40,254 nucleotides of DNA, from NCBI GenBank assembly GCA_019456195.1, contig VRUK01000018.1, forward strand, positions 1-40,254, written 5' to 3'. Positions 8,442-15,711 of the stretch are shown piece by piece. Made by a program: the position numbers and the translations under genes. Source of the stretch: Planctomycetota bacterium (GTDB lineage: Bacteria; Planctomycetota; Phycisphaerae; Sedimentisphaerales; Anaerobacaceae). The first letter of the stretch is position 1. Each line of letters begins with the position of its first letter. Under the pieces are notes generated by a model that searched no databases, was not told the origin of the DNA, and saw only the letters and a program-made list of their open reading frames with translations.

Positions 8442-8645
8442 ATTTTTCTTTATCGTAAACTTCTATTTACACGGTCTCACTGTATTCTGTTCGCCACATC
8501 AGATAAAACCTAAATATACCACCCCACATTACTCAATATTTCTAACTTTCGGGCATTTTAAACGGTCTTAAGCTTGGTTGTCAAAAGAAAGTGAGTACAC
8601 ACCGTAATTTAGTTTTAAGTTTTGAGTTGGGTTTGAGATTATATA

Positions 8646-8739
8646 GCATTTCTACCGGAAGCCAGCAAGAGCATCAAACAATCACGCAGGCACGAAGTAA
8701 CGGAGTGAATAAATTAGTGCGAACCGCAGGTAGAAATGC
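8646..8739. repeat. palindrome-ended 95-nt element, copy 2
   Basis: Arms GCATTTCTACC (8646-8656) and GGTAGAAATGC (8729-8739) are perfect 11-bp inverted repeats. The two positions that differ from the arms of copy 1 (T5083/C8647 and T5092/C8656) keep pairing, one through a wobble and one through a full compensatory change (T-A versus C-G). It has the same orientation as copy 1 and the same TATATA flank on the left. Confidence 0.82.
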
Positions 8740-8820
8740 AGAATAATTGGTGGGGCAAGCCATTCTACGAAGAATAGCTAAGAAAATCCAGATGTAACGG
8801 ACAATCCGCAAATCATATAT

Positions 8821-8840
8821 GGGCGATTCGCGAACCGCCC
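8821..8840. repeat. near-perfect 20-nt palindrome
   Basis: GGGCG-A-TTCGCGAA-C-CGCCC has a single A/C mismatch per arm around a perfect TTCGCGAA core. It resembles dispersed intergenic palindromes found in many environmental bacteria (recollection, not checked). Confidence 0.6.
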
Positions 8841-8847
8841 GTACAAC

Positions 8848-8922
8848 CCATTCGTCTCCGCTCAGGGTGAAGAAGGGGAGAGGATTAGAGAATTTAGCCA
8901 TTCGTCTCCGCTCAGGGTGAAG
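8848..8922. repeat. direct repeat, 25 nt x 2, period 50
   Basis: The same 25-mer beginning CCATTCGTCTCCGCTCAGGG occurs at 8848-8872 and 8898-8922. Two copies 50 bases apart are too few for a CRISPR array, and the intervening bases are AG-rich. Confidence 0.75.
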
Positions 8923-8939
8923 GGGGATATAGTATTTCC

Positions 8940-9051
8940 GGGCAACCACGCGGGGTTGCCCCTACGGCTGATAACGGTAAGCACGCACCGGGGCAGCAAT
9001 ATGGCAAATCAGGGCAACCACATGGGGTTGCCCCTACATGATAACGGTAAG
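8940..9051. repeat. two copies of a ~41-nt palindromic repeat
   Basis: Copy A (8940-8981) and copy B (9012-9051) share arms GGGCAACC and GGTTGCCC around a short loop, then CCTAC and GATAACGGTAAG. Both face the same way. This is an interspersed palindrome type that I recall from several phyla. Confidence 0.75.
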
Positions 9052-9062
9052 GCCTTAGATTG

Positions 9063-9332
9063 TTAATCTACGGCTACTACTTCTTTTATTTCGGGGACTT
9101 TTTCTTTTAGCATTTTTTCGATTCCCATTTTCATCGTCATCGCCGCACCTGGGCAGCCCTGGCAGGCCCCCTGCAAACGAACTTTGACGGTATTATCTTC
9201 ATCAATCCCGACCAGCTCGACATCGCCGCCGTGGCTTTTAAGACTCTCGCGAATTGCCTCGATTGAGTCCTGGACCTTTTCTTCAATAGTCTTTTCAGTA
9301 TTAGCTTGGCCGCAACTGCAATTTTCACACAT
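9063..9332 (-). CDS. NifU-like Fe-S cluster scaffold/carrier domain protein
   Basis: 89 residues, one NifU C-terminal domain. The cluster-binding pair is CQGC (Cys57, Cys60) in GACQGCPGAAMTMK, and SHGGDVELVGID (33-44) is the usual preceding block. Such stand-alone Nfu proteins carry or assemble [4Fe-4S] clusters. The N-terminus adds a second cysteine cluster, MCENCSC, not part of the standard domain and possibly metal-binding. GGAGA lies eight bases before the ATG. The gene is divergent from ilvB across a 157-base promoter region. ilvB/ilvN themselves need no Fe-S cluster, so no functional link is implied. Confidence 0.88.
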   Translation of the reverse strand: MCENCSCGQANTEKTIEEKVQDSIEAIRESLKSHGGDVELVGIDEDNTVKVRLQGACQGCPGAAMTMKMGIEKMLKEKVPEIKEVVAVD

Positions 9333-9365
9333 AACAAATCTCCAATAAATTTTATCAGTGGTGCT

Positions 9366-9371
9366 ATTATA
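9366..9371 (-). promoter_or_regulatory. -10 box of the NifU-like gene promoter
   Basis: On the minus strand this reads TATAAT, 34 bases ahead of the start codon. No good -35 is visible at 16-18 bases, so this is only a partial promoter call. Confidence 0.4.
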
Positions 9372-9489
9372 TCAGCAATTTTTCTTTAATCCAGCTATTT
9401 CTATACCCAAAATGGGAGAAAATGTTCCCTTTAGTTAATAAAAAAAGGGTGAAATCTTTATTTGCTGCTATAGAAATTGCCGAAAATAA

Positions 9490-9518
9490 TTGACAGAGGT
9501 AGATGGTTATTATATAAT
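9490..9518 (+). promoter_or_regulatory. consensus sigma70-type promoter of the ilvB operon
   Basis: TTGACA (9490-9495), a 17-base spacer and TATAAT (9513-9518) match the consensus perfectly. Transcription would start near 9525, giving a leader of about 265 nt before ilvB. Such a strong promoter with a long leader suggests control after initiation. Confidence 0.8.
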
Positions 9519-9522
9519 GCCC

Positions 9523-9754
9523 TCGTATTTGTTTGAAAACAGGCAAATACGACCCTGAGACTTCTCAGTATGAGATGGTTACGGGATTATGGCTGGGTTT
9601 AGAATCTTCGGATGATTCGGTCGTTTCCGAGCAGAAACTACTGGTTCACCGGAGGAGTCCACAAAGCCATAATTCAAGGTTCCCGCAATGTGCGGGGCCG
9701 CCGGAATAGCAGAAGGGATTTCATCTTGTCCGTATGTGAGCGGAGTACAAGATG
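9523..9754 (+). promoter_or_regulatory. structured 5' leader of ilvB, candidate cis-regulatory RNA
   Basis: Perfect inverted repeats: TCGTATTTG (9523-9531)/CAAATACGA (9544-9552); CTGAG (9555)/CTCAG (9564-9568); a long-range stem ATTATGGCT (9586-9594)/AGCCATAAT (9665-9673), extendable by a G-T and a G-C pair; within it a CTTCGG tetraloop hairpin near 9602-9618; CCCGCA (9682)/TGCGGG (9691-9696) with a 3-nt loop; and CATCTTGT (9722-9729)/ACAAGATG (9747-9754) with an inner CCG/CGG. The density of stems in a gene-free leader between a consensus promoter and an amino-acid biosynthesis gene suggests attenuation or a riboswitch-like control. It lacks the T-box sequence and has no obvious poly-U terminator, so the mechanism is unknown. 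Confidence 0.6.
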
Positions 9755-9790
9755 TCAACCCGCGGTGTTTGTCAGGAAAGGAAAAAAGAA

Positions 9791-11521
9791 ATGAAGTCCA
9801 AATCCCGCACGTCGGCCAATTCGGCCGGTAAATCCAACATTAAATCAGGCGCACAAATCGTCGTCGATACGCTCATCGAACAGGGTGTCGATACGATGTT
9901 CGGCTATACCGGCGGCGTTGTGCTGCCTTTGTTCGACAAATTATATGATGCGCCGATTAATTTCATAGTTCCGCGTCACGAACAGGGCGGATGCCATATG
10001 GCTGATGCTTACGCCCGCGCCAGTGGAAAAGTAGGCGTGGTACTGGCAACGAGCGGCCCCGGCGCCTGCAACCTGGTTACCGGCCTTGCTACGGCGAATA
10101 TGGATTCGGTACCGCTGGTTGCCCTGACTGGACAGGTCCGCACGGAGCTTATCGGAAATGACGCGTTCCAGGAGGCCGATATTACCGGTATTACCCGTCC
10201 TGTTACAAAATACAACTGCATTGTCAAAGACGTTAAAGACGTTGCCCGGACGATTCGTGAGGCGTTTCATATTGCCTCGACCGGCAGGCCGGGCCCGGTC
10301 CTTATCGATTTACCCGTTGATGTCGCGGTCGCTAAGCACTGCAGCGACGGTTCGAAGGAGATGAAGCTTCCCGGTTACCGGGTCCGCAACCAGGGACACG
10401 CAAAGCAGATATCTACGGCCGCCAAAGCGATAAATAAATCCAAACAGCCGGTGCTTTACGTCGGCGGCGGCGTTATTATAGCCAACGCAAGCAAGGAGCT
10501 TGGAGAATTGGCTGAAAAAGCGCATCTGCCTGTAACAATGACACTTTTAGGATTGGGCAGTTACGACCAGAGAAAACCGGAATCTCTGGACATGCTCGGG
10601 ATGCACGGCGCGGCATACGCTAATTATGCCGTTCAGGAGTGCGACTTGCTTATTGCCGTCGGTGCGCGGTTTGACGACCGGGTTACGGGCAAAATCGAAA
10701 CGTTTGCTCCGAACGCAAAGATAATTCATATCGATATTGACCCTACGAGCATATCGAAGAATGTCGTCGTTGATATTCCTGTCGTTGGTGACGCCAAAGT
10801 CATTCTTGGTGAGCTGCTGAAGGAAGTTGAATACCAAGAGAGAAAAAAATGGTTCAAGAAAATCGCCGAGTGGAAAGAGAAGTTTGCCTTTCGGTATGAC
10901 AAGAATTCAACGACGATTAAGCCGCAGTTCGTTATTGAGGAGATTTGCCGTCAGACCAAAAACGGTGCAATTGTAACGACGGGCGTCGGGCAAAATCAGA
11001 TGTGGGCCGCTCAATTTTACAAATTTATCAAGCCCAGACAGTTCATAAGCTCCGGCGGACTCGGGACTATGGGCTTTGGTCTTCCGGCCGCGATAGGAGC
11101 GCAGATAGCAAAGCCCGGCACCACAGTTGTTGATATTGACGGCGACCACAGTTTCAATATGACAATGACGGAGCTTTCTACGGCGGTCGAACATAAGCTG
11201 CCAATCAAAGTCTGCATCCTGAACAACGGTTTTATGGGAATGGTTCGACAGTGGCAGGAACTTTTCTATGGTAAGCGTTATTCCAAGAGCTATCTGTCCA
11301 ATCCCGATTATGCAACCGTTGCACGCGCCCTGGGTGCGGTCGGGATAACTGTCGATAAAAAAGCTGATGTCCCCAAAGCGGTAAAGCAAATGCTAGCCGA
11401 AAAGATGCCCTGCGTTGTTGACTTTAAAGTCGAGAGCGAAGAAAATGTTTGGCCTATGGTTCCGGCGGGCAAAAGTATCGACGAGATGAGCGGGCTTGAT
11501 ATCCTGGAAAGATTAATCTGA
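9791..11521 (+). CDS. ilvB: acetolactate synthase large (catalytic) subunit
   Basis: 576 residues from the ATG at 9791, which follows AGGAAAGG. An in-frame ATG 39 bases upstream lies inside a predicted leader stem and adds an unconserved MSTRGVCQERKKE, so I prefer the later start. ThDP-enzyme landmarks: the catalytic Glu in VPRHEQGGCHMADAYAR, GDHSFNMTMTEL with a downstream LNN (ThDP/Mg motif), and GARFDDRVTGK in the FAD/central domain. It condenses two pyruvates, or pyruvate with 2-oxobutyrate, in the first common step of valine/leucine and isoleucine synthesis. It is followed 27 bases later by ilvN, encoding its regulatory subunit. Length and order are typical of anabolic AHAS. Confidence 0.95.
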   Translation: MKSKSRTSANSAGKSNIKSGAQIVVDTLIEQGVDTMFGYTGGVVLPLFDKLYDAPINFIVPRHEQGGCHMADAYARASGKVGVVLATSGPGACNLVTGLATANMDSVPLVALTGQVRTELIGNDAFQEADITGITRPVTKYNCIVKDVKDVARTIREAFHIASTGRPGPVLIDLPVDVAVAKHCSDGSKEMKLPGYRVRNQGHAKQISTAAKAINKSKQPVLYVGGGVIIANASKELGELAEKAHLPVTMTLLGLGSYDQRKPESLDMLGMHGAAYANYAVQECDLLIAVGARFDDRVTGKIETFAPNAKIIHIDIDPTSISKNVVVDIPVVGDAKVILGELLKEVEYQERKKWFKKIAEWKEKFAFRYDKNSTTIKPQFVIEEICRQTKNGAIVTTGVGQNQMWAAQFYKFIKPRQFISSGGLGTMGFGLPAAIGAQIAKPGTTVVDIDGDHSFNMTMTELSTAVEHKLPIKVCILNNGFMGMVRQWQELFYGKRYSKSYLSNPDYATVARALGAVGITVDKKADVPKAVKQMLAEKMPCVVDFKVESEENVWPMVPAGKSIDEMSGLDILERLI

Positions 11522-11548
11522 TTTTAGTTTAAGAAAGTTGGATGAAAA

Positions 11549-12037
11549 ATGAAGCATATAATAAGTGCATTGGTTGAAAATAAGCCTGGTGTTCTGGCCC
11601 ATGTCGCGGGGATGTTCGCGGCCCGGGCGTTTAATATCGATTCCCTGGTTGTCGGGCGGACCGAAGACCCGCAGCTTAGCCGGATGACGATTGTTGTTGT
11701 CGGTGACGACAGGGTACTCGAACAGGTTCGAAAACAATTAGCCAGGATTGTGCCGGTTGTGAAGGTTCAGGATTTTGTCGGTAAGCCGGTGGTAGCGCGC
11801 GACCTGATGCTCATTGCCATTTCGGCGCCGCCTGAGAAACGCTCTGAAATCTTATCGCTGGTAGAAATGTTTAAGGGCAAGGTTGTCGATATCGGCCAAA
11901 AGTTTGTAATGGTCGAAATCAGCGGGCCTGAAGCCAAGATTGAAGCATTCATCAACGTCTGCAAACCTTATGGGATTAAGAGCGTAGCAAGAACAGGAAC
12001 AATAGCGATGCCGCGATATGGAAAAATTGAACCATAA
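11549..12037 (+). CDS. ilvN: acetolactate synthase small (regulatory) subunit
   Basis: 162 residues, normal for IlvN/IlvH. The N-terminal ACT domain begins HIISALVENKPGVLAHVAGM, with FAARAFNIDSLVVG covering the usual valine-binding region, and the C-terminal domain ends ARTGTIAMPRYG. The subunit activates IlvB and confers valine feedback inhibition. It lies 27 bases after ilvB in the same transcript. The SD is weak (GAAAG/GGATGAA), perhaps relying on coupling to ilvB. Confidence 0.95.
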   Translation: MKHIISALVENKPGVLAHVAGMFAARAFNIDSLVVGRTEDPQLSRMTIVVVGDDRVLEQVRKQLARIVPVVKVQDFVGKPVVARDLMLIAISAPPEKRSEILSLVEMFKGKVVDIGQKFVMVEISGPEAKIEAFINVCKPYGIKSVARTGTIAMPRYGKIEP

Positions 12038-12098
12038 TTCGCATCTCACCGGGCTACAGGCGGGATGTAAACGCGGGCTGGGCAGGCCTATAAATTCC

Positions 12099-12126
12099 TT
12101 GCCTAATCGGCAGCTTTTACTATAAT
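12099..12126 (+). promoter_or_regulatory. promoter of ilvC
   Basis: TTGCCT (12099-12104), a 16-base spacer and TATAAT (12121-12126) lie in the 236-base gap after ilvN, so ilvC can be transcribed independently of ilvBN. The gap shows no obvious terminator. Confidence 0.6.
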
Positions 12127-12273
12127 ATGCAGGTTTGAAATCCGGCGGCTGAATGCACGACTCACAGTTTGGTTAAAATCGAACCGGATTTTGGGTTTTT
12201 CAATAGTCTCAAATGCAGGAATCAAAGGGATAATAATTCCCGGAATACAAAAAGAGTTAGGAGAATTTACGTT

Positions 12274-13278
12274 ATGGCAGCTAAAATTTATTACGAAAAA
12301 GACGCTCCGATAGACGCGTTAAAAGGTAAAAAAGTAGCGGTAGTTGGTTACGGAAGTCAGGGTCATGCTCACAGTCTGAATCTTCGCGACAGCGGGATAG
12401 ATGTGGCTGTGGCCGAGCTGGAAGGTACGGACAACTTCAAGCTGGCGACAGAGCACGGGTTCTCACCGACCGATGTAAAGACGGCTATGGACGGCGCGAC
12501 TCTTATTATCGTAACCCTTCCGGATGAGATTCAGGCTAAAGTCTATGCCAGTGCAATTGGTCCCAATTTAGCGGCGGGCCAGACGCTCGGTTTTTGTCAC
12601 GGCTTTAACATTCACTTTAAGTATATTGTGCCGCCGGAGACTGTTAACATTGTGATGATTGCTCCGAAGGGACCCGGGCATTTGGTTCGCAGCGAGTACG
12701 AAAAAGGCGGAGGTGTGCCGAACCTTATAGCCGTCGAGCAGGATGCAACCGGCGACGCCAAACAAATCGCTCTTGCCTGGGCGAATGGAATAGGCGGCGC
12801 CCGCGCTGGGATCATCGAAACAACGTACAAAGAAGAAACCGAAACGGATTTGTTCGGTGAGCAGGTTGTCCTTTGCGGCGGGCTGACGGCGCTTATCAAA
12901 GCCAGCTTTGAAACGCTCGTGGAAGCAGGATATCAGCCGGAGATTGCTTATTTCGAATGTATGCACGAGGTAAAACTTATAGTTGACCTTATGTACGAGG
13001 GCGGGATGAGCTATATGCGGTACAGCATCTCCAATACCGCCGAATACGGCGACCTGACCCGCGGGCCGAGAATCATCACCCCACAAACTAAAGACGAGAT
13101 GAAAAAGATATTGTCGGAAATTACATCCGGCGAGTTCGCCAAAGAATGGGTGAACGAACACCAGTCAGGGCTTAAAAACTTCAATGCTCTGTATGAAAAA
13201 GACCACGACAGTCAACTGGAAACGGTCGGGCGAAAACTGCGCGACATGATGAAGTGGATTGATTCGAAAAAAGTCTAA
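12274..13278 (+). CDS. ilvC: ketol-acid reductoisomerase (NADP+), class I
   Basis: 334 residues from the ATG at 12274, ten bases after AGGAG (12259-12263). A longer frame from 12169 adds 35 residues with no family match and is rejected. The NADPH-binding VAVVGYGSQGHAHSLNLRDSG opens the Rossmann domain, and the Mg/substrate ligands sit in ETDLFGEQ and YFECMHEVKLI of the all-helical C-terminal domain. It isomerises and reduces acetolactate/acetohydroxybutyrate, directly after the IlvBN step. Its size is that of the short class I KARI. No ilvD or leu gene follows in the window. Confidence 0.96.
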   Translation: MAAKIYYEKDAPIDALKGKKVAVVGYGSQGHAHSLNLRDSGIDVAVAELEGTDNFKLATEHGFSPTDVKTAMDGATLIIVTLPDEIQAKVYASAIGPNLAAGQTLGFCHGFNIHFKYIVPPETVNIVMIAPKGPGHLVRSEYEKGGGVPNLIAVEQDATGDAKQIALAWANGIGGARAGIIETTYKEETETDLFGEQVVLCGGLTALIKASFETLVEAGYQPEIAYFECMHEVKLIVDLMYEGGMSYMRYSISNTAEYGDLTRGPRIITPQTKDEMKKILSEITSGEFAKEWVNEHQSGLKNFNALYEKDHDSQLETVGRKLRDMMKWIDSKKV

Positions 13279-13343
13279 AAGCAAAAAGCTTGTTTCGTGA
13301 ATCCTTGTTCGCCGAACGCACGAAAGGCCAGAGGGAAGATGTC

Positions 13344-14204
13344 ATGGGACGGATAAATACTAAGCAAATCAGGACGGTTTACGTGTGTATTTTCGCCGCT
13401 TTGGCTACGGTCGCTTTACAGGTGGGCTGTTCGACCGTGAGCCCATGGACGAAGGCCCGGCATCGTTCCAGTCAGGCGAGACTTTCGGCCCCCTATGACC
13501 GGATAGCAGTAAAGCAGAGCATCATTCAAAATACAGTGCCTATGATTCAAAGGCTGAATGATGAGTCTCAAGCCGACTTAGCGGCGGCTGAGATGATTAG
13601 CCACAGCGAGAACGTTGTTGTCTCAATGGGACAGAGCAAGGATGGTTATCAAACATGGTTCAATATGGTGACTTTCAGTGAAAATGAGCTGAACGTGGTC
13701 CGCAAGTATTTCTTCGTTGTTGATGACAAGACTAAAAGTATTCAATTCGAACCCAACCAGGGCCTTCGGTTTGACTGCGAAATAGAATTGGAAAAAGAAG
13801 TATTTGCGGATCCCGACACGAGTGATAACGCAAGAAGAATTGAAATACTGCGCAACGTCTTAAATTATCTTCGCAAGGACATGAATGAACTTCGCAATGA
13901 TCCGGATTCGCCCGACCAGGGCAATAAAACAATTGATATTTGCAGGATGCTCATAAACCAGACATTCGATCTGATTTTGCGTGAGCTGGACAGGTCCCCT
14001 GTACTTGCATCGAGGCTTAGTCAGGCCGGGGGTGTTGAATTCGACCACATTAATTTTGACAAAGGCAAAATCCAACTGCTTGTTACAAGGGATATTGCAA
14101 CGGTCAAAATCCGCCTGGGCGCATTTGCTCACATGATTGAAGCACAACAAATCGAACTAAAAAAAGAGCGGGTCGATAAGCCGAGTTCTGTATTTCGCCG
14201 ATAA
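13344..14204 (+). CDS. putative lipoprotein of unknown function
   Basis: 286 residues from the ATG at 13344, preceded by GAGGGAAG. The frame is open 18 codons further upstream, but without a ribosome site. The N-terminus is a signal peptide (about residues 10-28) ending LQVGCS; the Cys follows VG, as in a lipobox, although Gln at -3 is unusual. The rest is charged and mostly helical, with no domain I recognise. It is 65 bases from ilvC and may be read through from it. Notably, the last 13 codons (KERVDKPSSVFRR) lie antisense to the 3' end of the RNase P RNA, so the C-terminus is partly dictated by that RNA. Confidence 0.6.
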   Translation: MGRINTKQIRTVYVCIFAALATVALQVGCSTVSPWTKARHRSSQARLSAPYDRIAVKQSIIQNTVPMIQRLNDESQADLAAAEMISHSENVVVSMGQSKDGYQTWFNMVTFSENELNVVRKYFFVVDDKTKSIQFEPNQGLRFDCEIELEKEVFADPDTSDNARRIEILRNVLNYLRKDMNELRNDPDSPDQGNKTIDICRMLINQTFDLILRELDRSPVLASRLSQAGGVEFDHINFDKGKIQLLVTRDIATVKIRLGAFAHMIEAQQIELKKERVDKPSSVFRR

Positions 14205-14599
14205 GGGCGAACGGCGACCATTTATCTTGACCAACTGTTGCCAGTCGGTTCTCCGGCACCCATTTGAGTTTGCACTCCGAACAGATGCCCGAAGCGACCT
14301 ACCCGCCGGTCGAGCGGTAAGCTTAACCGCTCATACTCGGGCCGAGTAACCGGCCACTTGGTCTTGCAGGCGGTGGGGTTTACCCTGCCGGCGATGTCAC
14401 CATCGCCGCGGTGCGCTCTTACCGCACCATTTCACCATTGCCTCCCGAACTCACAAAGTGAACTCAGGATCGGCTGTGTATTTTCTGCGGCACTTTCCCG
14501 CGGGTTGCCCCGGGTGGCCGTTAGCCACCACCGTGCCCTGTCCTGCCCGGACTTTCCTCCGGAAAGCCAAAGGCGCTCCGGCGGTCGCCAGACCCACTC
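14166..14599 (-). ncRNA. rnpB: RNase P RNA, bacterial class A
   Basis: Read on the minus strand, the universally conserved segments appear in order: GGAGGAAAGTCCGGGC (14560-14545), GGTAAGAGCGCACCGC (14423-14408), AGATAAATGG (14227-14218) and ACAGAACTCGGCTTATCGA near the 3' end. P1 pairs GAGTGGGTC (14599-14591) with GACCCGCTC (14174-14166). P2 pairs GGCGACC (14589-14583) with GGTCGCC (14219-14213). A U-run follows P1 directly (A-run at 14159-14165 on the plus strand), giving a natural terminator. The 434-nt length is slightly above the E. coli size. It is the catalytic RNA for tRNA 5' maturation. Its 3' end overlaps the convergent lipoprotein gene by 39 bases. Confidence 0.95.
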
Positions 14600-14628
14600 T
14601 TTTCAATTGATTATTCTAACTACAAACT

Positions 14629-14657
14629 ATTATAGCAAAAGTTTACTCTTTTGTCCA
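14629..14657 (-). promoter_or_regulatory. promoter of rnpB
   Basis: On the minus strand it reads TGGACA (14657-14652), 17 bases, then TATAAT (14634-14629). The implied start near 14622 is about 20 bases before P1, so a short 5' precursor would be trimmed. Confidence 0.75.
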
Positions 14658-14680
14658 TATTACGGTATCATAATATCAAT

Positions 14681-14926
14681 ATGAAAGTTATGAGGAATCA
14701 TACAACCTTGAAAAAGATGGCCAAGCAAGATGACTGCTACGTTGATGCATCGCCCCGGGAAAGAGTCAGTTTTATCTGGCAGCTCACCGCTGAATTATGG
14801 TCATTAAAGGACAAACAAAATGTTGAACAAAGATTACAAAGAAATGTTACAAATCTTATCAGAAATAAGGAATCAACAGGCCGTGAAAAAGATATACTTG
14901 ATGTGAAATATCTGAGAGGCAATTAA
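14681..14926 (+). CDS. small conserved-looking protein of unknown function
   Basis: 81 residues from the ATG at 14681 (a second ATG at 14690 is equally possible; neither has a clear SD). The sequence is polar and helical: a basic N-terminus, then ASPRERVSFIWQLTAELWSL and a basic RLQRNVTNLIRNK stretch. I recall small planctomycete proteins with similar TLKKM...SFIW...RLQRNV patterns, function unknown. The compact size and basic C-terminus could suit nucleic-acid binding or an antitoxin-like role, but nothing proves it. It is divergent from rnpB and its start is close to the rnpB -35 box. Confidence 0.55.
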   Translation: MKVMRNHTTLKKMAKQDDCYVDASPRERVSFIWQLTAELWSLKDKQNVEQRLQRNVTNLIRNKESTGREKDILDVKYLRGN

Positions 14927-15624
14927 GTGGAGCTTTTGAATTTCTCCATCATTATTTTTTGCATTTTTTCAGTCACTTTCGAGCGGTCATAGTCATTGCT
15001 GAGCCGCTGACCTAAAAGTTCTCCTGCTCGTTCAGCGGCGGCTATAAGTTCAGGCTGCTTATTAATATCAGGAATCATATCCTGGGTAATTTTAACACCC
15101 TCACCATGAAGCATGACAGGAACACCTACTTTACAGGATTCTCCATATCCGCAAGAATAACATGAGGCTGCGCCCTGGCCTGAAACTTTAGCGACGGTCT
15201 CTATGAACCTATAATCCATAAATCGTTCTATACCATCGCAGCAGATTTGGCCCGAAGCTCCTCCTACTCCTACCGCCACCGCAAGCCTGCCCCACAAGGT
15301 ATTACCGGTCTGGTGGCGAAACTGATACAGCCGCTCCAGAAAAGCGCTTGTTAGAGCATTTATCCCCATGTAATAATTCGGTGCTCCAATAACATAGGCG
15401 TCAGCTTCGACTATTTTGTCCCGCAAATCGGCCATATCGTCCTTCACCTTACACACATTATCCTTCACACAGCCCAGGCACGCAATACAGCCGCCAATAG
15501 TTTTGCCTCTCAACGATACAAGCTCATAATCCTGTCCCGTAGCCTCCAACACAATTTTTACCAGCCTATAAACTCCGGAGACTTCCGGACGACGAGGGCT
15601 TCCTGAAATGCCAAGAATTTTCAT
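14923..15624 (-). CDS. iron-sulfur flavoprotein (NADPH-dependent FMN reductase fold)
   Basis: 233 residues from the ATG at 15624; a TTG four codons upstream is possible. It opens with the flavodoxin-like KILGISGSPRRPEVSG FMN-binding loop. A compact cysteine motif CIACLGCVKDNVC (Cys46, 49, 52, 58; C-x2-C-x2-C-x5-C) matches the [4Fe-4S] site of archaeal/anaerobe Isf proteins, and GAPNYYMGINA is the second flavin-contact loop. Isf proteins shuttle electrons or reduce oxygen/peroxide in anaerobes. A second Cys group (CYSCGYGESC) near residue 160 is less usual. It converges with the small ORF, overlapping it by four bases. Confidence 0.85.
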   Translation of the reverse strand: MKILGISGSPRRPEVSGVYRLVKIVLEATGQDYELVSLRGKTIGGCIACLGCVKDNVCKVKDDMADLRDKIVEADAYVIGAPNYYMGINALTSAFLERLYQFRHQTGNTLWGRLAVAVGVGGASGQICCDGIERFMDYRFIETVAKVSGQGAASCYSCGYGESCKVGVPVMLHGEGVKITQDMIPDINKQPELIAAAERAGELLGQRLSNDYDRSKVTEKMQKIMMEKFKSST

Positions 15625-15711
15625 ATATTTTCCCAATTAATCAAATTCACCTGCGAAATCCGCCTTTATCGAAAAGACAATAAAGATACGGTCAAAATCT
15701 TACAAAGTTCA

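Larger units (their letters stand above)
8442..9062. other. 620-bp gene-free spacer with several repeat families
   Basis: No gene is supported. It contains copy 2 of the palindrome-ended element, an imperfect 20-nt palindrome (8821-8840), a duplicated 25-mer (8848, 8898) and two GGGCAACC...GGTTGCCC palindromes (8940, 9012). It forms the right edge of the accessory cassette. Confidence 0.7.

Noticed and set aside
8848..8922. CRISPR-like direct repeats
   Set aside because: Only two copies, no cas gene, and repeat/spacer arrangement does not continue.
9575..9709. Possible ilv leader peptide (MVTGLWLGLESS...) for attenuation
   Set aside because: Val/Leu codons are scattered, not in a run; no SD is seen; no following U-tract terminator. 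The structured leader remains a separate finding.
9752..9790. Earlier ilvB start at 9752
   Set aside because: It sits in a predicted stem, has no SD, and adds residues not expected in IlvB; 9791 has a good SD.
12169..12273. N-terminal extension of IlvC by 35 residues
   Set aside because: Not part of the KARI family, while a strong SD precedes the ATG at 12274; the ilvC promoter ends only 43 bases before the longer frame.
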